Assembly: GCA_036785705.1 (NCBI GenBank)
Contig: JAWUZG010000001.1
Span: forward strand, 9,672,001 to 9,736,000
Direction: 5' to 3'
DNA: 64,000 bases
Source of the DNA: Acanthornis magna
Lineage: Eukaryota > Chordata > Aves > Passeriformes > Acanthizidae
Positions 24,712 through 37,560 of this stretch are shown piece by piece. The notes beneath the pieces are model-generated. The model was not told the origin of the DNA and searched no databases. It was given only the letters and a program-made list of their open reading frames with translations. The translations under genes and the position numbers were made by a program. Positions within the stretch are counted from its first letter, which is position 1. Each line of letters begins with the position of its first letter.

Positions 24712-26908
24712 CTGTGCAACACACATTTGAGTGAGAAAAGAATTAATTGAAGCCCTTGTTATTGGAAAGTGGAATCATACATGCAGCCATAATTATGAAA
24801 ATAATTACAATCATATGCTATTTAACTGGGGATCTGAAACAAAAGAACACCATCCCTAAGGACACAGTGTATAGGAACTGTTTGATCAGATACACCATGG
24901 CAGAGATCAAGGGGGTTGACGATTACGAAAACCTCAAGGACCTCTTTTAATCAGCTTATCAAAACAATTTTAATAGAAAATGTTGTGCCTCAAGCAATAC
25001 TTCTATCCACGGGCTTTAAATCCTATTTACATAGAAATGCTCTGCTTATGAGTTCTCTTCAGTAAACTGTTATTTACTACTCACACTTCATGCAGTCACA
25101 CATGTAGGTGTGTAACAATCTCTTAAATACTTCTCAGCTGACAGTTTGGCAGCTGAGAACTTGTTCTAAGTGAGAAATTAGAAGGATTGCCGTGTACCTT
25201 ACTTGTTGAGCTGCTCCTTCTACTGTCTACACCATATCCTGAAAGGGGTGGCGGGCTCGAATCTTGTACCACAAAAAATGTATGGCATGCTTGCCCAGCT
25301 GAAACAGGGCAGCATTTTAAATATCTTCATATCAGTAGAACCCAATATATTCATTAAATTTCTGTTATAGAGTGGATGTATTGGCAAATATGAGCATTAA
25401 GTCCTGCATTAGTTACAAGATGAACAACATCACACTAGTTGGTATTCTGGAAGTCTTCAAAACAAAGTTTCTGTACTCCTGTATTCTGTATTAACTCCTT
25501 GAAGCAGGAATTAATAATTAATTATTTCCCTGTACAGTATGGGTACCGCAAAAAACATCCCAAAATAAAAAAAACCAAATAAACAGAATGAGGAATCTTC
25601 TTTGAAAAGACTGCGGAGTGGAAAGGTTGTATATATTGGAGCACTTTCTCTGCTCTTTTTTCACTACAGACAGCCTTGCAATGGACTAGGCAAAGCTGTC
25701 CAGAGAACTGGATAAGATGTGCATTTTTAATGTGTTTTATGCTGTAATGAGGAACATCCATTTGTCCTTTCAAATATTCTCCTTGCCTGAATGCTTAAAC
25801 TGCTATTTATTTAATTTAAAAATGTGCACAGAATACGTTTTTCAAACAATATATCGCTATCCTCTATGCTTGCATCTGCTGGCAACTTCTCCCCTAAGTT
25901 CAGAAGGTTGACAAAATTTCTTTCCTGTTTCTCTTGCAGGTGTTGTAAATGGGAAAAAGCGTCCTCTTTTTCCTGTGCTTTATTCGTAATTCATGTAACA
26001 GAGAGAAGATATACAACAATTTAGGACAACAACATGAGGTCTTCCCCTCATTAAATAAAGTGTGTTTTCTCTTGTTGATACAGAAGGTTGCTTGTGGAGG
26101 TCACAGGTTTATTCTCTGCTTCCTCCTTTATTATTCTATTATTCTCTCTCAAGCAAAAATCCTCGCTTTCTCTAAACCCGGTGTTGAGAGAATAACCTCA
26201 CAGAACTTCCTTTATGTGCAAAATAAAAGCTCTGGAAAAATACTGTGAGTGTTAACTACCATTTTCATGGGGATTTTGGTCTGTTGCAACATCAAACCAG
26301 CGCAGTTGCACCGACAGCATCGGGGAGGGCAAGTGATAGGACAGATTGGCTCCTTGCTGCTTTCTTAGCCCTGGTAAATGACTGATGTTGTGTTTTGCCC
26401 CAGTAAGGCAGGTCCACAGATGATGCTAACACCACAGCAGTGCTGTCCTTGAGGGATGCCACATGTAGAGCACACCTCCTCCGAGACCACAGCACACTAC
26501 AGAACACTCTGAGTGAATCTCATCCCAGGCCAGCACATTAGCAGAGGGAGGATTTTATGAATGGAGTAAGAGTTTTTGAGGTGAAACTATTCCATGGGAT
26601 CATCAGGGAAGGCTGCCCCACCTCTGTGCTGCTCCCATCTCATCCTCAGGAGCAACTCTCTTGACGGATGGTTTAACACCAGGGTCTACAAGGATGTGAC
26701 AGCGGGAGGATATGGCAGGTACGCATAAAACCTTTAAAGATGACAAACATATGACCATCTCTTCAAATGATGGATTAAGGGCCACTGAGTGAAATTAGTA
26801 TATACAAGAAGATGCTTCTCCACATGAGAATTGTTAAACTGTGGCGCACTGCATAATGCAAATCTCACATGCTTCACATCTTGTATTACATTACAAATTT
26901 ATACTCAC
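24712..26908 (-). other. RELN: RELN intron 4-5 (2,197 bp)
   Basis: No exon or RNA gene is seen. The stretch at about 26,290-26,720 is GC-richer than its surroundings and could be a decayed transposon, but I could not assign it. Confidence 0.7.
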
Positions 26909-27060
26909 CCATACTGAAATAAAATCTCAAGTTCCCATAACCAGTAGTGTCCATGTACGGAGTACATATTTTTCTTTCTCCATCTCTGAGAAATACCATA
27001 GCTGAGCCAGATTCCAGAGTTCCACATTCAGTACCAATCACGGCTCCAAAGATGTCCCAC
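26909..27060 (-). CDS. RELN: RELN window exon 4 (152 bp)
   Basis: The acceptor CTGCAG precedes 27060 and the donor GTGAGT follows 26909. One base completes Gly, then 50 codons read [18 protein letters not shown] to NLRFYFSM, ending with one base of the next Gly codon. It is the start of reelin repeat 1 territory (about residues 431-482), carrying the ECGTLESG motif that recurs at the start of reelin sub-repeats, and two cysteines. The peptide does not begin with Met and is recognised by homology and phase. Confidence 0.95.
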
Positions 27061-30000
27061 CTGCAGAGGCCAACAATGGAAGGAGAATGTGCAGCAGCAC
27101 ATTACTGATAAACTCATACAGAACATGTCATAGGGGTTTATTTGTACTTACAAAAGTATCTGTTTCTACTCTTATAAAGGACAAAAAAATGCAGTGTTTC
27201 AAATGTGATCCCTATGCTATCACTTATGTATTAAATATTAGCTTTTAAACTCAGTTGACTCAACTAAGGCAAAATTAATGCAAATATTTAAAAGAATTTG
27301 GTAAAAATGCATCTATTAATAAAAAAGTGAGGGTTTTAATAAATGCTGTTACCAAATATGTAGTTTTGTACTGTTCTAGCATTTCCATTATTTTTTTCTG
27401 GCATTAAAATGTTTAAAATATAAATGCATTCTGCTTCATTTTGCATAATAAAAGATTTATAGATCAATTAAACTTGAAAAGGCACAAGTCCACCATATCT
27501 GCTATACAAATATTAAATATGTAGGCAATAGCTGAAAATGCTCTCTTTTCATCTTTTTGAGCATTTAGGGTAACAGTTTTTAACTAACACATGAACAGAG
27601 TATGAAAAAAAACTGCTGTGTTCCTGATATGTGATGATATGATCTTTCTCAGTTTTTCTGTACAACATTTTATCTTATTTTTATTCAGTGATAATTAAAA
27701 GAGCTGTTGCAGAATTTTCCAATTAAATATTTCACATTGAAAATACATTCTCATCATGAAAGTGTTGGTTACTTCAAAACTCGATCAAAATGTTTTGAAA
27801 TATTAGAAAGTGTTGAAAATTTGTGCATTATTTTGGTCTGATACATTATTATTATTCATGTTGAAGTCTTAATTCATAATAAAATCTTTAAGAATTAGAA
27901 GGCTGATAGAACAATGAAATTATTTAGAATCACTAAATCCTGATAATCCAATCATTTCACTATCCAGCATGATTCAGGAGGAATGAGGAAACATGGAACT
28001 TCAGAAACCTTTGTGGGAAGGCAGAGTCTTTTCCTGTCTCCTTCCACCAGAAACAATCTCTAGCAGGTATGTGCCATATGACAATTTCAAAAACTGTCAT
28101 TTCAAGAACTAAACATTCTATTTATTACTTTAACCATTCCAACCACTTCAAAATGCATTTCTAGGATCTTCTTAAAAGCTGAGTTTTCCTATTGACCTAA
28201 GCTGTGACAGACTGGTGACGTGCCTGTTTGGAAATCCTGCTTTAAAACTGTCAGTCATTTACAGGAATTAGCAAGCTTAAAATCACTGAAAAGCTTTGTG
28301 ATATAAATATCAATATTTTAATGGAAGCACAGTTTAATCTAACCCTAATTCTATTGTGCAGATTTTTTAAAGGTAATGTGCAATATAATCAAAACACAAT
28401 TTTGAAAATGGGTCTCCTGGGCTGAAGGCAAGTACAGAATTAAGCAGTTGTGCCTACTTTAACTTACACAAAAAAATTCTTACAATGCTCCATTGATCTT
28501 TTGTATGCTCTATTTAGCTCAATTAAAACACTCTCTGTAGTGACCCACAAAACAATGCAGGGTCATGAATGATGCAGATCATGGATGTTTCCAGGGATCC
28601 TCTCCTTTTAGGCAGCATCAGAAATGAAAACCAGAGAATTCTCCATCTTTTTAAAAAAAAGGAACTTTAATAGAAATACAACACATCACCAGTAACGAAA
28701 ATGCAGAAGGATCCTGGGTCATGGCAGGATTTAACATTTACATTTGAATTAATTTATCCCTCACATGACTCTTGGAATTCTTCTTTATAAAACAGGTGAT
28801 CTGTGGACCTAGACTAGACCAACTGGGCATGGAGGCCCAAAGTAACAATGAGCCTGCTAGAGACAAAGGCAGCCTGATGTGGGGATCTGTCCACTTGTAG
28901 GATCAGGCACTAATTCACACAATTAAAGAGAGGCAGAACAACACTGGAAATATGTGTGTTAATTAGAACAGCAAACCCATCCACATAGCCTCCCACTTTA
29001 GGTGCTACATGCAAAAAATACCAATCAACTGCCTATTGGAAACAGCGATAAGTTCCTCTGCCCTCACCTCTGAGAGCATTTGGTGCAGAGGAAATTGGTG
29101 GTGTGACCCCTACAGCTCAGCTTCCTTTTGCTCTCCCTTATGAGGGATGCCTTTGCCTTTCCCTTGAGATCTGCCAGGCTCCAGCTGATGTGACAAGGTG
29201 CTGCCTGAGAACATCCTGCGAGCTCTGTCTCAGGTATACAGTGCTCTGTGACTGTTTGATTTCAGTAAAACTGTGTTTCAAATACAGTTCAAATAGTATT
29301 CAAAAGTATTTCTCTAAGAAGTGATTGGGGAAACTCATATGTATTTGCATTTACATAAAAAGGCCCCAACACAAATTCCAGAGAAATGTTGAAAAGAGGA
29401 ACAGTAGTGGTGACAATTTTATATGATTAGGATGTAGTCCATAACATCACCTGAGTTTGGTGTTTATTTATGGCAGCATGCAATTTAAATCTCCATTCTT
29501 GTAGAACAATTGAAAGAAGGAAGTTTCTAATATAGAGTAAAATTGGCTAAGAAAAAAAAAAGGAAAAAGTTGTGAGGCCTTGGGCTGGCAGAGTGGGAGC
29601 AGATCAGGACCTGGTTGTGGGACAGAGAATGACAGAATTGAAGGCATCTGCTGGCTGCACTTTCCCTCGCCCACCTGCAGCTGGAGCCAGGCACTGTGTG
29701 ACAGGAAAAGTGTAATGTTCCTAACTGAGAAGAAACTATACATTTGCTAACCAGGGTTGCAATAGCCCAACTTAACTAAACACCCAGCTGAGCAGAGACA
29801 AGATCTACACACAGGGCAGATGTCCACAGCACTCCCATCCTGTTTCTTTCAGGATGGAAAAAAGACCAAGACCACGTCTCAAAGGTGTCCCACATGGTCA
29901 CGTAGCACACAACACACACGTGCTCATTTTCTTCCCTTTGTCTGAAGCAGCACCTGCTGCCATTGGCTGATTATTTGAACCGGGACAGAGTTCACAGTGA

Positions 30001-31043
30001 ATATTTTTTCTATAAACCCTAAATGCATGTCCACAGGACACAGTAGCATGTATTTCTTAAAAGGTGCTCTTTACTTTCAGCACAGCATAGGCAGCATTTG
30101 AATCAGTTGCTAATGATCTGAAGTACTTTGTAGGTTAAAATCAACATTCATTGGAGACCCATAAATTAGCAGTGTATGTTTCTCATTGCCCTGGGGTTAC
30201 AGCAATTAATGATTTTTATTTTTTTATTAATAGAAAAGAATCATGACCCTACTGCAGGTTATTTTCTTTTTGTCAGAATTTATACAATGAAGTATATAAA
30301 ATGAAACTTCCTTTATCAGCACACTTTCTTTAAAGCTCACTCATATTTTGGTAAGAGTAGTAATTTTGTTGTCCTAGATGGTCTTGTTACTTTCAGTGCC
30401 CTTGCAGCAGTCCCTGCTGGATATGGCTTTACAGGGACCCTTTGAATCACAGAGTATATATTCAAAATAGGAACAGTAAATTATCAGCCAGCCCCTGAGC
30501 TCTTGCCCAGCAGGTCTGGCTATGCTCTTGGTCCGGCTAGAGGAGAATAGATGCTTCAGCTGCCCTGCCTCTACCTCCTCCTTCTCTTCCTCCTCCAGCA
30601 CCTACAAGCTTCTGCATGAGCTGGAGCTCTCTCTTGGTAAAGTGAGGCTCACAGCAGGGATCCAGAGGGGATGAATTTCCCAAGGAATTCGATTTCATAA
30701 GCACATGAGTTTGTTAACAACACTCTGATGTGAATTTAAAAAACAGATCAACATAATTTGTTTCTTTAGAATGGCTACATAAGAAACAAACACGACTTTT
30801 TTCATTAAAAACAGTGGTGACAGGATGGTCCAGAAGCAGACTGTTCCTCCTGGACTTCCTGGACTTGTTTCTTCCTAAAATCTGCAGTCATGTGCTGTTT
30901 ACAGTATTGTTATTTATCCTAGTCACAATCTTCCCTGACTACACGGCAAAGATAAAACACAATTCTCTGTTTCTCCCATTTCCTCATCCCTGGAGTGATG
31001 CTGCTCGCCCGTGCAGGGCCCTGCTCGGGTCGGGGACACTCAC
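27061..31043 (-). other. RELN: RELN intron 3-4 (3,983 bp)
   Basis: Very AT-rich through about 27,180-28,700, more balanced afterwards. No exon, tandem array or recognisable transposon. Confidence 0.75.
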
Positions 31044-31189
31044 CCTTTGGGCTGGGTCTCAAACTCCTCTGCCCACTGCTCCTGGGCATCCTCCGTGGAG
31101 AGGTCCACGTCCCGGGTAGTGGCGAAATTGAACTCGCTGCCCTCTGTGCCGTGGAAGTAGATGGAGTTCCCATCGGACTGGCAGCTGTG
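31044..31189 (-). CDS. RELN: RELN window exon 3 (146 bp)
   Basis: The acceptor CCCACAG precedes 31189 and a consensus donor GTGAGT follows 31044. It starts in phase 0 with [14 protein letters not shown] and ends at ETQPK plus two bases of a Gly codon: 48 codons. It corresponds to about human residues 383-431. The sequence [18 protein letters not shown] is nearly identical to mammalian reelin as I recall it. It lies between an 11.9-kb intron and a 4.0-kb intron. Confidence 0.96.
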
Positions 31190-32156
31190 CTGTGGGCAGA
31201 AGGAGCACAGGGAAGGTGATGTTATGATGGCTTTGTAGTGCTCACACATCTCAGATCTCAGCCTGAGCTGTGCTTTAAGGACTCACTGATGTCTGAAACG
31301 GAACAAAAACTAGATGATCATCTTTTATATTTCTTGTCCCACCCCAACAATGATTGTATCCTAATCTCACACCTGCTTCTCTACAAACCCACTACAGACC
31401 ATGGTAAAACTGCATTTGCATTAAAAAGTCATGTACCATATCTCAGTGTGTTTATTTCTGTTCTAAAGTATCACCCTTATGTCTGGCCCACACACGACTG
31501 TGTGTACAAACAGCTTCAGTAGTATATCAAATATTGCTGTGGGGATTTTGTAGGCGTATGAGTTTTGTGCTGTGAAACATGTCAGATCTCTGCGCTTGAA
31601 TTTTTGCCAAAAGATGTATTTGTGTGTAAAATTGCTATGCATTGCCATACAGTAAACTTAGGGCCTCAAGCGTATGAGTGAAAAGGTTGTATTTGCCATA
31701 TTTAGTCCAAGTTGCATAACTAATAGCTTTAGAGGCAACGAGCTCTTGTGATACAGCCATCCCAGGGGTCCTGAGGCTGCTCCCAAACCCAGTGTGTCTG
31801 CTTCTCTGGCTGCATTTCTGCACATACTGCCCCAGCAGCATCAAACGAAGCTATGTGTCTCCCCCAGCATGCCCTCCATGGCTCTCCAGGAGAATTGGCC
31901 GGGAAGGAGCTGCCTGTGAGGAGCACGTGGGGCTTACAGTGTGGATTTTCTTCTTTCTCCCATCCTAATTGTGTCTTCTTGTGTGTCTGATAAAATCACA
32001 GTCTGCCAAATCTGTGGGGCAGAAACAGGTGCTGGAAGCTTCTAAAGAAGATCTACTGGGTCTTAATGCAAACTGAGCACTTGGCATTTTATTGAATTGT
32101 TCATATTACAGAAACTACTGATAAAAATAATTATTATCTCAAACATTTCTTCCATT

Positions 32157-32179
32157 TGTGTGTGTGTATGTGTGTGTGG
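32157..32179. repeat. Short (TG)n microsatellite
   Basis: About 23 bases of TG repeat interrupted by one TA. Confidence 0.85.
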
Positions 32180-35100
32180 CATCTTGCGCTCTTAAAATTG
32201 GAAGGTGAATTAAGGAATTATTAATTAGAATAATTCTGAATTCTTACAGCATTTCCACATCTAAAAAAGAAACAGAATAATGCCAAATTGCATTGACCTT
32301 TTCAGTATTGTCTATGCAGTGCCCTCTTGTCTCTGAACCCCTTCATAACGCGCCAAGGGAAAATATGACAATCACCTCTTCTGCACTTAAAAAGGTCACC
32401 ATAGTGCCACATAAGGGAATAATTAGATTTTTAACAAAGAGAAAGGTGGGGCAAGAAATGAAAACTGCCCAGTACATCTTTGTCTATGGATTTTTATGAG
32501 CAAAGTACAAAATAACACATTTTGTCATATTCTCTAATGCTTTATTAATCAATGTAATAAAGTGACATAATTGAAATTATTTTATTGATAATTTCAAATA
32601 CGGTTGCCAATACCTTAGCAAGTAATTTATATTGAGGAAATTATTTTGTGACTATATTTCTAGAGGTGCCTACGCTTTGTTAGAGAAAACTGTGAGTTCT
32701 CGAAGTCTGATCTTTGCAGAGAGACTTCCTGGTATATATTTGAATGAGAGCAGCTCTATGTTTATTAACACAGACTAAATATCATTTAAAGATATAACAC
32801 ACTGAAAAAATGTAAAGACTGTTTCAACTGCTAAAATAAACAAATTGCTATTAAAGTGTTTTTCTTCCAAAGAAAGGTCAAAGTAATAGAAAGATCCTGA
32901 AGTGTTGAAAATTTATCACAGAAATTAAATAGATTTTGTCACAAGTCTCCTTTCTCCTTGCTCTGTTAATACAGCATATACACAGTACAACATACATGCC
33001 ACTGAAAAGGCAGAATAATTTACACATCAAATATATTATAACTAGCAGAAATTAATGAGAGAGTTTTATATCTTCTCTTTGAAAAACAGCAGTTGTACTG
33101 TGCAGTTATTTATAACTGACTGAGGAATTGCTTTTGTTTACTGATTTTAACCCTCACGCTCACAGGTATCGCTTACATCAGAATTTTAAGAATAATTTGT
33201 TTATTGTGCTTCTTGATTTTCAGAATTTTCTTCATTTGCTGAACACAAATGAAGTATCCTTTATGTGTCAATCAATCTGCCATAAAACTCCTTTTATCTG
33301 AAGGCATTCAAATAAATACTCCAAAAATAAATATTCGGGCTAAAACTTGATCCAAATTTATACGAACCCTTCATCTCAGGAAACAAATAGACAAATAGAT
33401 CCCACTGAGCTAGCTATTAGAATTGCATACAAGCATTGGAAAATCCTTTATAAGTCTCACTTATATCTCAGGTGCTAAGTTATATATAAGTATGGATTTG
33501 ATAGCGGGTATGTAATTAGTAATCCCTTGCCTGATGAAAACCATCTATTAAAATAAACACAAACCAGATACAACCCCATTATCTTTTAATATTTGTACGT
33601 CCTTCTGCTGTCTAGCAGAATATTTACTGAATGGAGTTTTAATTTAGGTTGTCAAGATAAATAAATGGGCAGTTTGGCAAAGGGGTGAATAAATAATTAT
33701 TTATAGAGTGGTGTATGATCAACCCTTTATGAAAGCTCAAAATCATCATTTATTTCATTAGTTCTATGAAGCTATGTTTCTGCATTTATACACAGCTCCA
33801 TAGTATCTATGAATATGTATTTTATGCATATTTTATGTGTTAACAAACCGCACAACGTATGGCTCAAATCACAATCTGCTCATGTCAGCTTTGGCTCATG
33901 TGAAACAGCGACGCAGAAGAGAAGTTCAGTCTGGAGTTTAACTCCTCCTGTTATTCTAAATACCCATGAAATCTGTAATAGAAGCTCACAACCTATAATG
34001 GCTTTAAAAAGAATAAGAAAGATGCTCCAAACACAGGTATGGCTTTTAAAGAAGTTCTGAGGGAGGACCATAATTTTCTTGTATGGTTTTGCCCCAGTGC
34101 CACTATTTGGGTCCCCAACAGCTGCCCATGGGAGAAGCAGATGTGGATGAGCTCTGTGAGCTGAGCTGCCCAAGCAAGGGCCAGGGCTCCTCTGCTCATG
34201 ATCTTATTCTCTCCCACCCTCTACATTCACCTTGCCTGTGTAACCATCATCCTCAGTTTTTTTCTTTTAACTTTCCAAGCAGTCACTGTCCGTCACTGTT
34301 TTTATTGCTGATGGACTTTTTTTACCTGATGGACTGCTGAGGGAAGGAAAACCTCAAAGACCATTCGGCCAAATTTTCCAGGAGCAAAAGAAGCTCTGCA
34401 GGACATGGTCCCTCACCAGCATTGCCCCCAACTACCTTGTCAGTCTTGTTCAGCACCCAGGGGGCTGCTGACTGTGTTGGACTATTCTGTGGGCTTGCAA
34501 TAGGACTTGAACAGATTAAAGACAGAATTGAAACCATCAGACTAATTTTCTCTTGGGTTCAACTCAAGATTTGAATTCAAGTCTTTAGAAAAAATACATA
34601 AAGTGTAATTTACATACTGTGTTACCTCTTTCCCAAATTAAAGGCTTTGCACTTGCAGTGGTAGTCTACATTCTTCCAGTATATAAGGACTGAATTTCAC
34701 AAGTGTTTATTTTGTCATTCTAAAACGATAAAAAATGTGGAATGGGCATGTAATGAGTTTTAAAACTATCTGGATTAAGTCCTCCCTAAGATGGAGATAC
34801 TGTGGATTATGTAGATACGGAGTTCTCTTTTATGAACTCCAGACTAAATGTGTTCTCTCTTTAATTTTTTTTTTCATTTAAATAATTTATAAAATAAGAG
34901 GAAATTAACTTGCTTTGCAAAATTTGTAACTAAAGGGCGAAATGACAGCAACTTGTAGGATATTTGTCCTTGTTACCATGGAAGCATCAGCTGTAGGTCC
35001 AGAACTAAAGAACTGTTCAATTTTATTTAAAGGAGATTAAAAGCACGCGGAACATTTAGTGTGCCCTTGTGCAAATTACAACACTGAAAAGTTAACTGAT

Positions 35101-37139
35101 TTGTAAGGAAAAATTAATTTAGAGAATAAATTTTTTGACAAATCTGATAAACTTCATTTAACAAAGTTTACTCCCAGATCACCTACATAATAGAACATAA
35201 GACAGAGGCACTTGAATGAAGCTACTTCACAGCAGTAGCTGTTTCCCATTGTTTGCAACTGGAATGGGACTATCCGCCTGCCATAAGTAAACTGCTGTAT
35301 TCCTAAATAAACAACCCCTGCCTGTTGCCAAATGGAAAGAAGCCAGGTTCTGTTCAGGGACTGTGGTGATCCCAAGAGAAAAAAAAACCAAAAAACCAAC
35401 AAATAGTTTAATTTAATCTGGCACTACCTAATTCACTGGCTGTAATTGTTAAGCTATTGCTCTGCAAGAATAGGGCAAAATGAAAATTGGCTGGATGTAT
35501 TCCCAAATCTCTGCATTCTTGGATTTACTTTCCATCTAATCTTCACTCTGAATGTGCTGTGTTTCTGAAGTTTGTTTACTGCATAGTTATGGTATCGCCA
35601 CTTTTTCCTCATTATAAATGCCCTACGTGGCTCATCCTCACCTGCCTCCACCATTTCCCACAGGCACCATCTCATGGCTCACTTTTCCTTGACTGCCAGT
35701 GCTTTCCACCACGTGTGCTGGTGAGACAACCAAACTTGCATGCTCTTATCCATTCTGCCCACCACACTTGTCAAATCCCCACACAATTTCCTTCAGACAC
35801 TTTCTCAGTGCTCGCTTCAGCAAGCCTTATCACTGATTACATTGAAAAATGAATTGCTGACCAGGACGAGCAGCATCCTCCTCTCCTGCAGTATTTCCTT
35901 TTACTCCCACATGTTTCCATCCCCAGTTTATCTCCAGTTTTATAAATGGATGGCAGTTTCCCGGGACACAGTCTATCCTTTTGGTTTGCACCTGGAGAAG
36001 CAGCAATGGGACATTCCTTGATCAGGGCTCTTTAGTGCTACTTTGGTACCACTACCACAAAAAATACATTTTCACTCTAAAATTGCTGTTGCCTATGAAT
36101 ATTTCTAGTTTATGAGTGCAGTTCTTAGCCAAACTGTCTATAAGACCCAGCAAGCCTTATTAATTCAGGTGAGCTTTCTACTACACGTTATGAAGACGTT
36201 AATGGGAGAGAGAGCAATATGTGGCTTCAAAATCAGACATTTGTCAAGAGTCTGCCATGCTCTTTATCCTACTATATACTTTTAACATTTTAGGTGCTTT
36301 TAGGAAAGCCTCTTGATCATCTGAGATGCAGAATTGTTTAAATTATGAGTGCTCAAAACCATGGGTCAACAAAAGCAGGAAAGGCAGATTTAGTGAAGCA
36401 GACGCTTTCCAACTGGACCTCTTTCAAGGTTTCATAAGTAAATAATGACCAACTTTCTGTAGCATCCAAATGCCTTAAGGGCCCCAGGTGAGATCTGGGA
36501 TCCTACACCATGCAACATGTCTCAACAATCTCCATATTTTCAAAGACTTGCATGTGAGTTCCACTTAAGGAGACATCAGCTACCCTCAGTGTGACCTCTT
36601 GGCTAGGAAGGTTTGGAGGTCTCCAGTTCACCCTGCAATGGGAAGTAGCACAAGTCTCCACCAGATCAGCCTCTGTCACGGTTGCAGCTAAGGACACAGC
36701 CCTGAAGATTTTTAGAAACTCAAAAGACAAATATTAGGAATGTAAACAGAAGCACTGAAGTTCATCCAAGCCAGCTTCTGTCCCGGTTGTTCAAGTCAAA
36801 CCTGCGAATCAATAAATACCTCTTGGCTTTACAGTATGGGATTTCTTTACTTGGAGAGTGGAACAGAGGGCAACTAAATGATACAACTGTGCCATTCGGC
36901 AAAGCATCAACAGGAAACACTAGTGTGAAATTCCTCAGTGTAACAGATTTTTGGCTGAGGTCTTGCATATCATCTTCCCGAGGTTCATTCCTGAACTCCC
37001 ATGAAAATGTTGTTCACCTCTATGCCTTTAAAGTATTCACAGTCATCTTTACCATCATTTAATTAGCTCTTTATCAGTGGCGAACACTGATGCTCCTCTT
37101 CATATTATCTCCCCTGGGCCTAATGGCCCTGATGATTCT

Positions 37140-37560
37140 TTCAGACAGCTGTAGCCTCACAATTTATTTTTTGGCGACATTTCTTGCATTGGAATGAATG
37201 TGTTGGGCATTTGGGCAGTGCCAGCTTGCAAAGGGCTGACGGCAGATGGAAAGAAATCTGCCCAGTATGCCTTCACCTCTACACGAGCAGAGGGCCATCA
37301 ATTTCCCCCATTAAGGAGTTGTCACGCAGCCCACCCAGCTGGAGGAGCATCTCTGATAGCCAGGCTGGCTGGCGTATGCTATTCAAATACAAAATGCACT
37401 TTAAAAAGAAACGAAAATATCATTTGTCGGCAAATTGAAAATGCATGGCTTTGACCGCAGCCAATTTTTTAATGACTGTAATATTTTAAGTGATTATTTT
37501 TGCCACTTCAGATTGCTCCTTAGAGAGGAGAGGCTTTTTAATTAAAATCTAGGCAATGCA
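37140..37560. promoter_or_regulatory. Candidate conserved non-coding element (inferred)
   Basis: An intronic block with TTTAATTAAAAT, TTTTTTAATGAC and ATGCAAAC strings, resembling homeodomain and POU/octamer sites; a SOX-type CATTGT lies just beyond at about 37,624. It lacks transposon signatures. The call is by appearance only; no alignment was possible. Confidence 0.25.

Noticed and set aside
23983..24724. Overlapping open frames on both strands
   Set aside because: Only the part within 24,599-24,711 is reelin; the remainder is intron read-through and GC-rich background.
25230..25275. GGGCTCGAATCT string resembling a tRNA T-arm B-box
   Set aside because: No matching A-box, acceptor stem or anticodon arm was found at the right spacing.
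26290..26720. Possible old transposon on the minus strand
   Set aside because: GC content differs from the flanks, but no diagnostic CR1 or LTR end could be identified.
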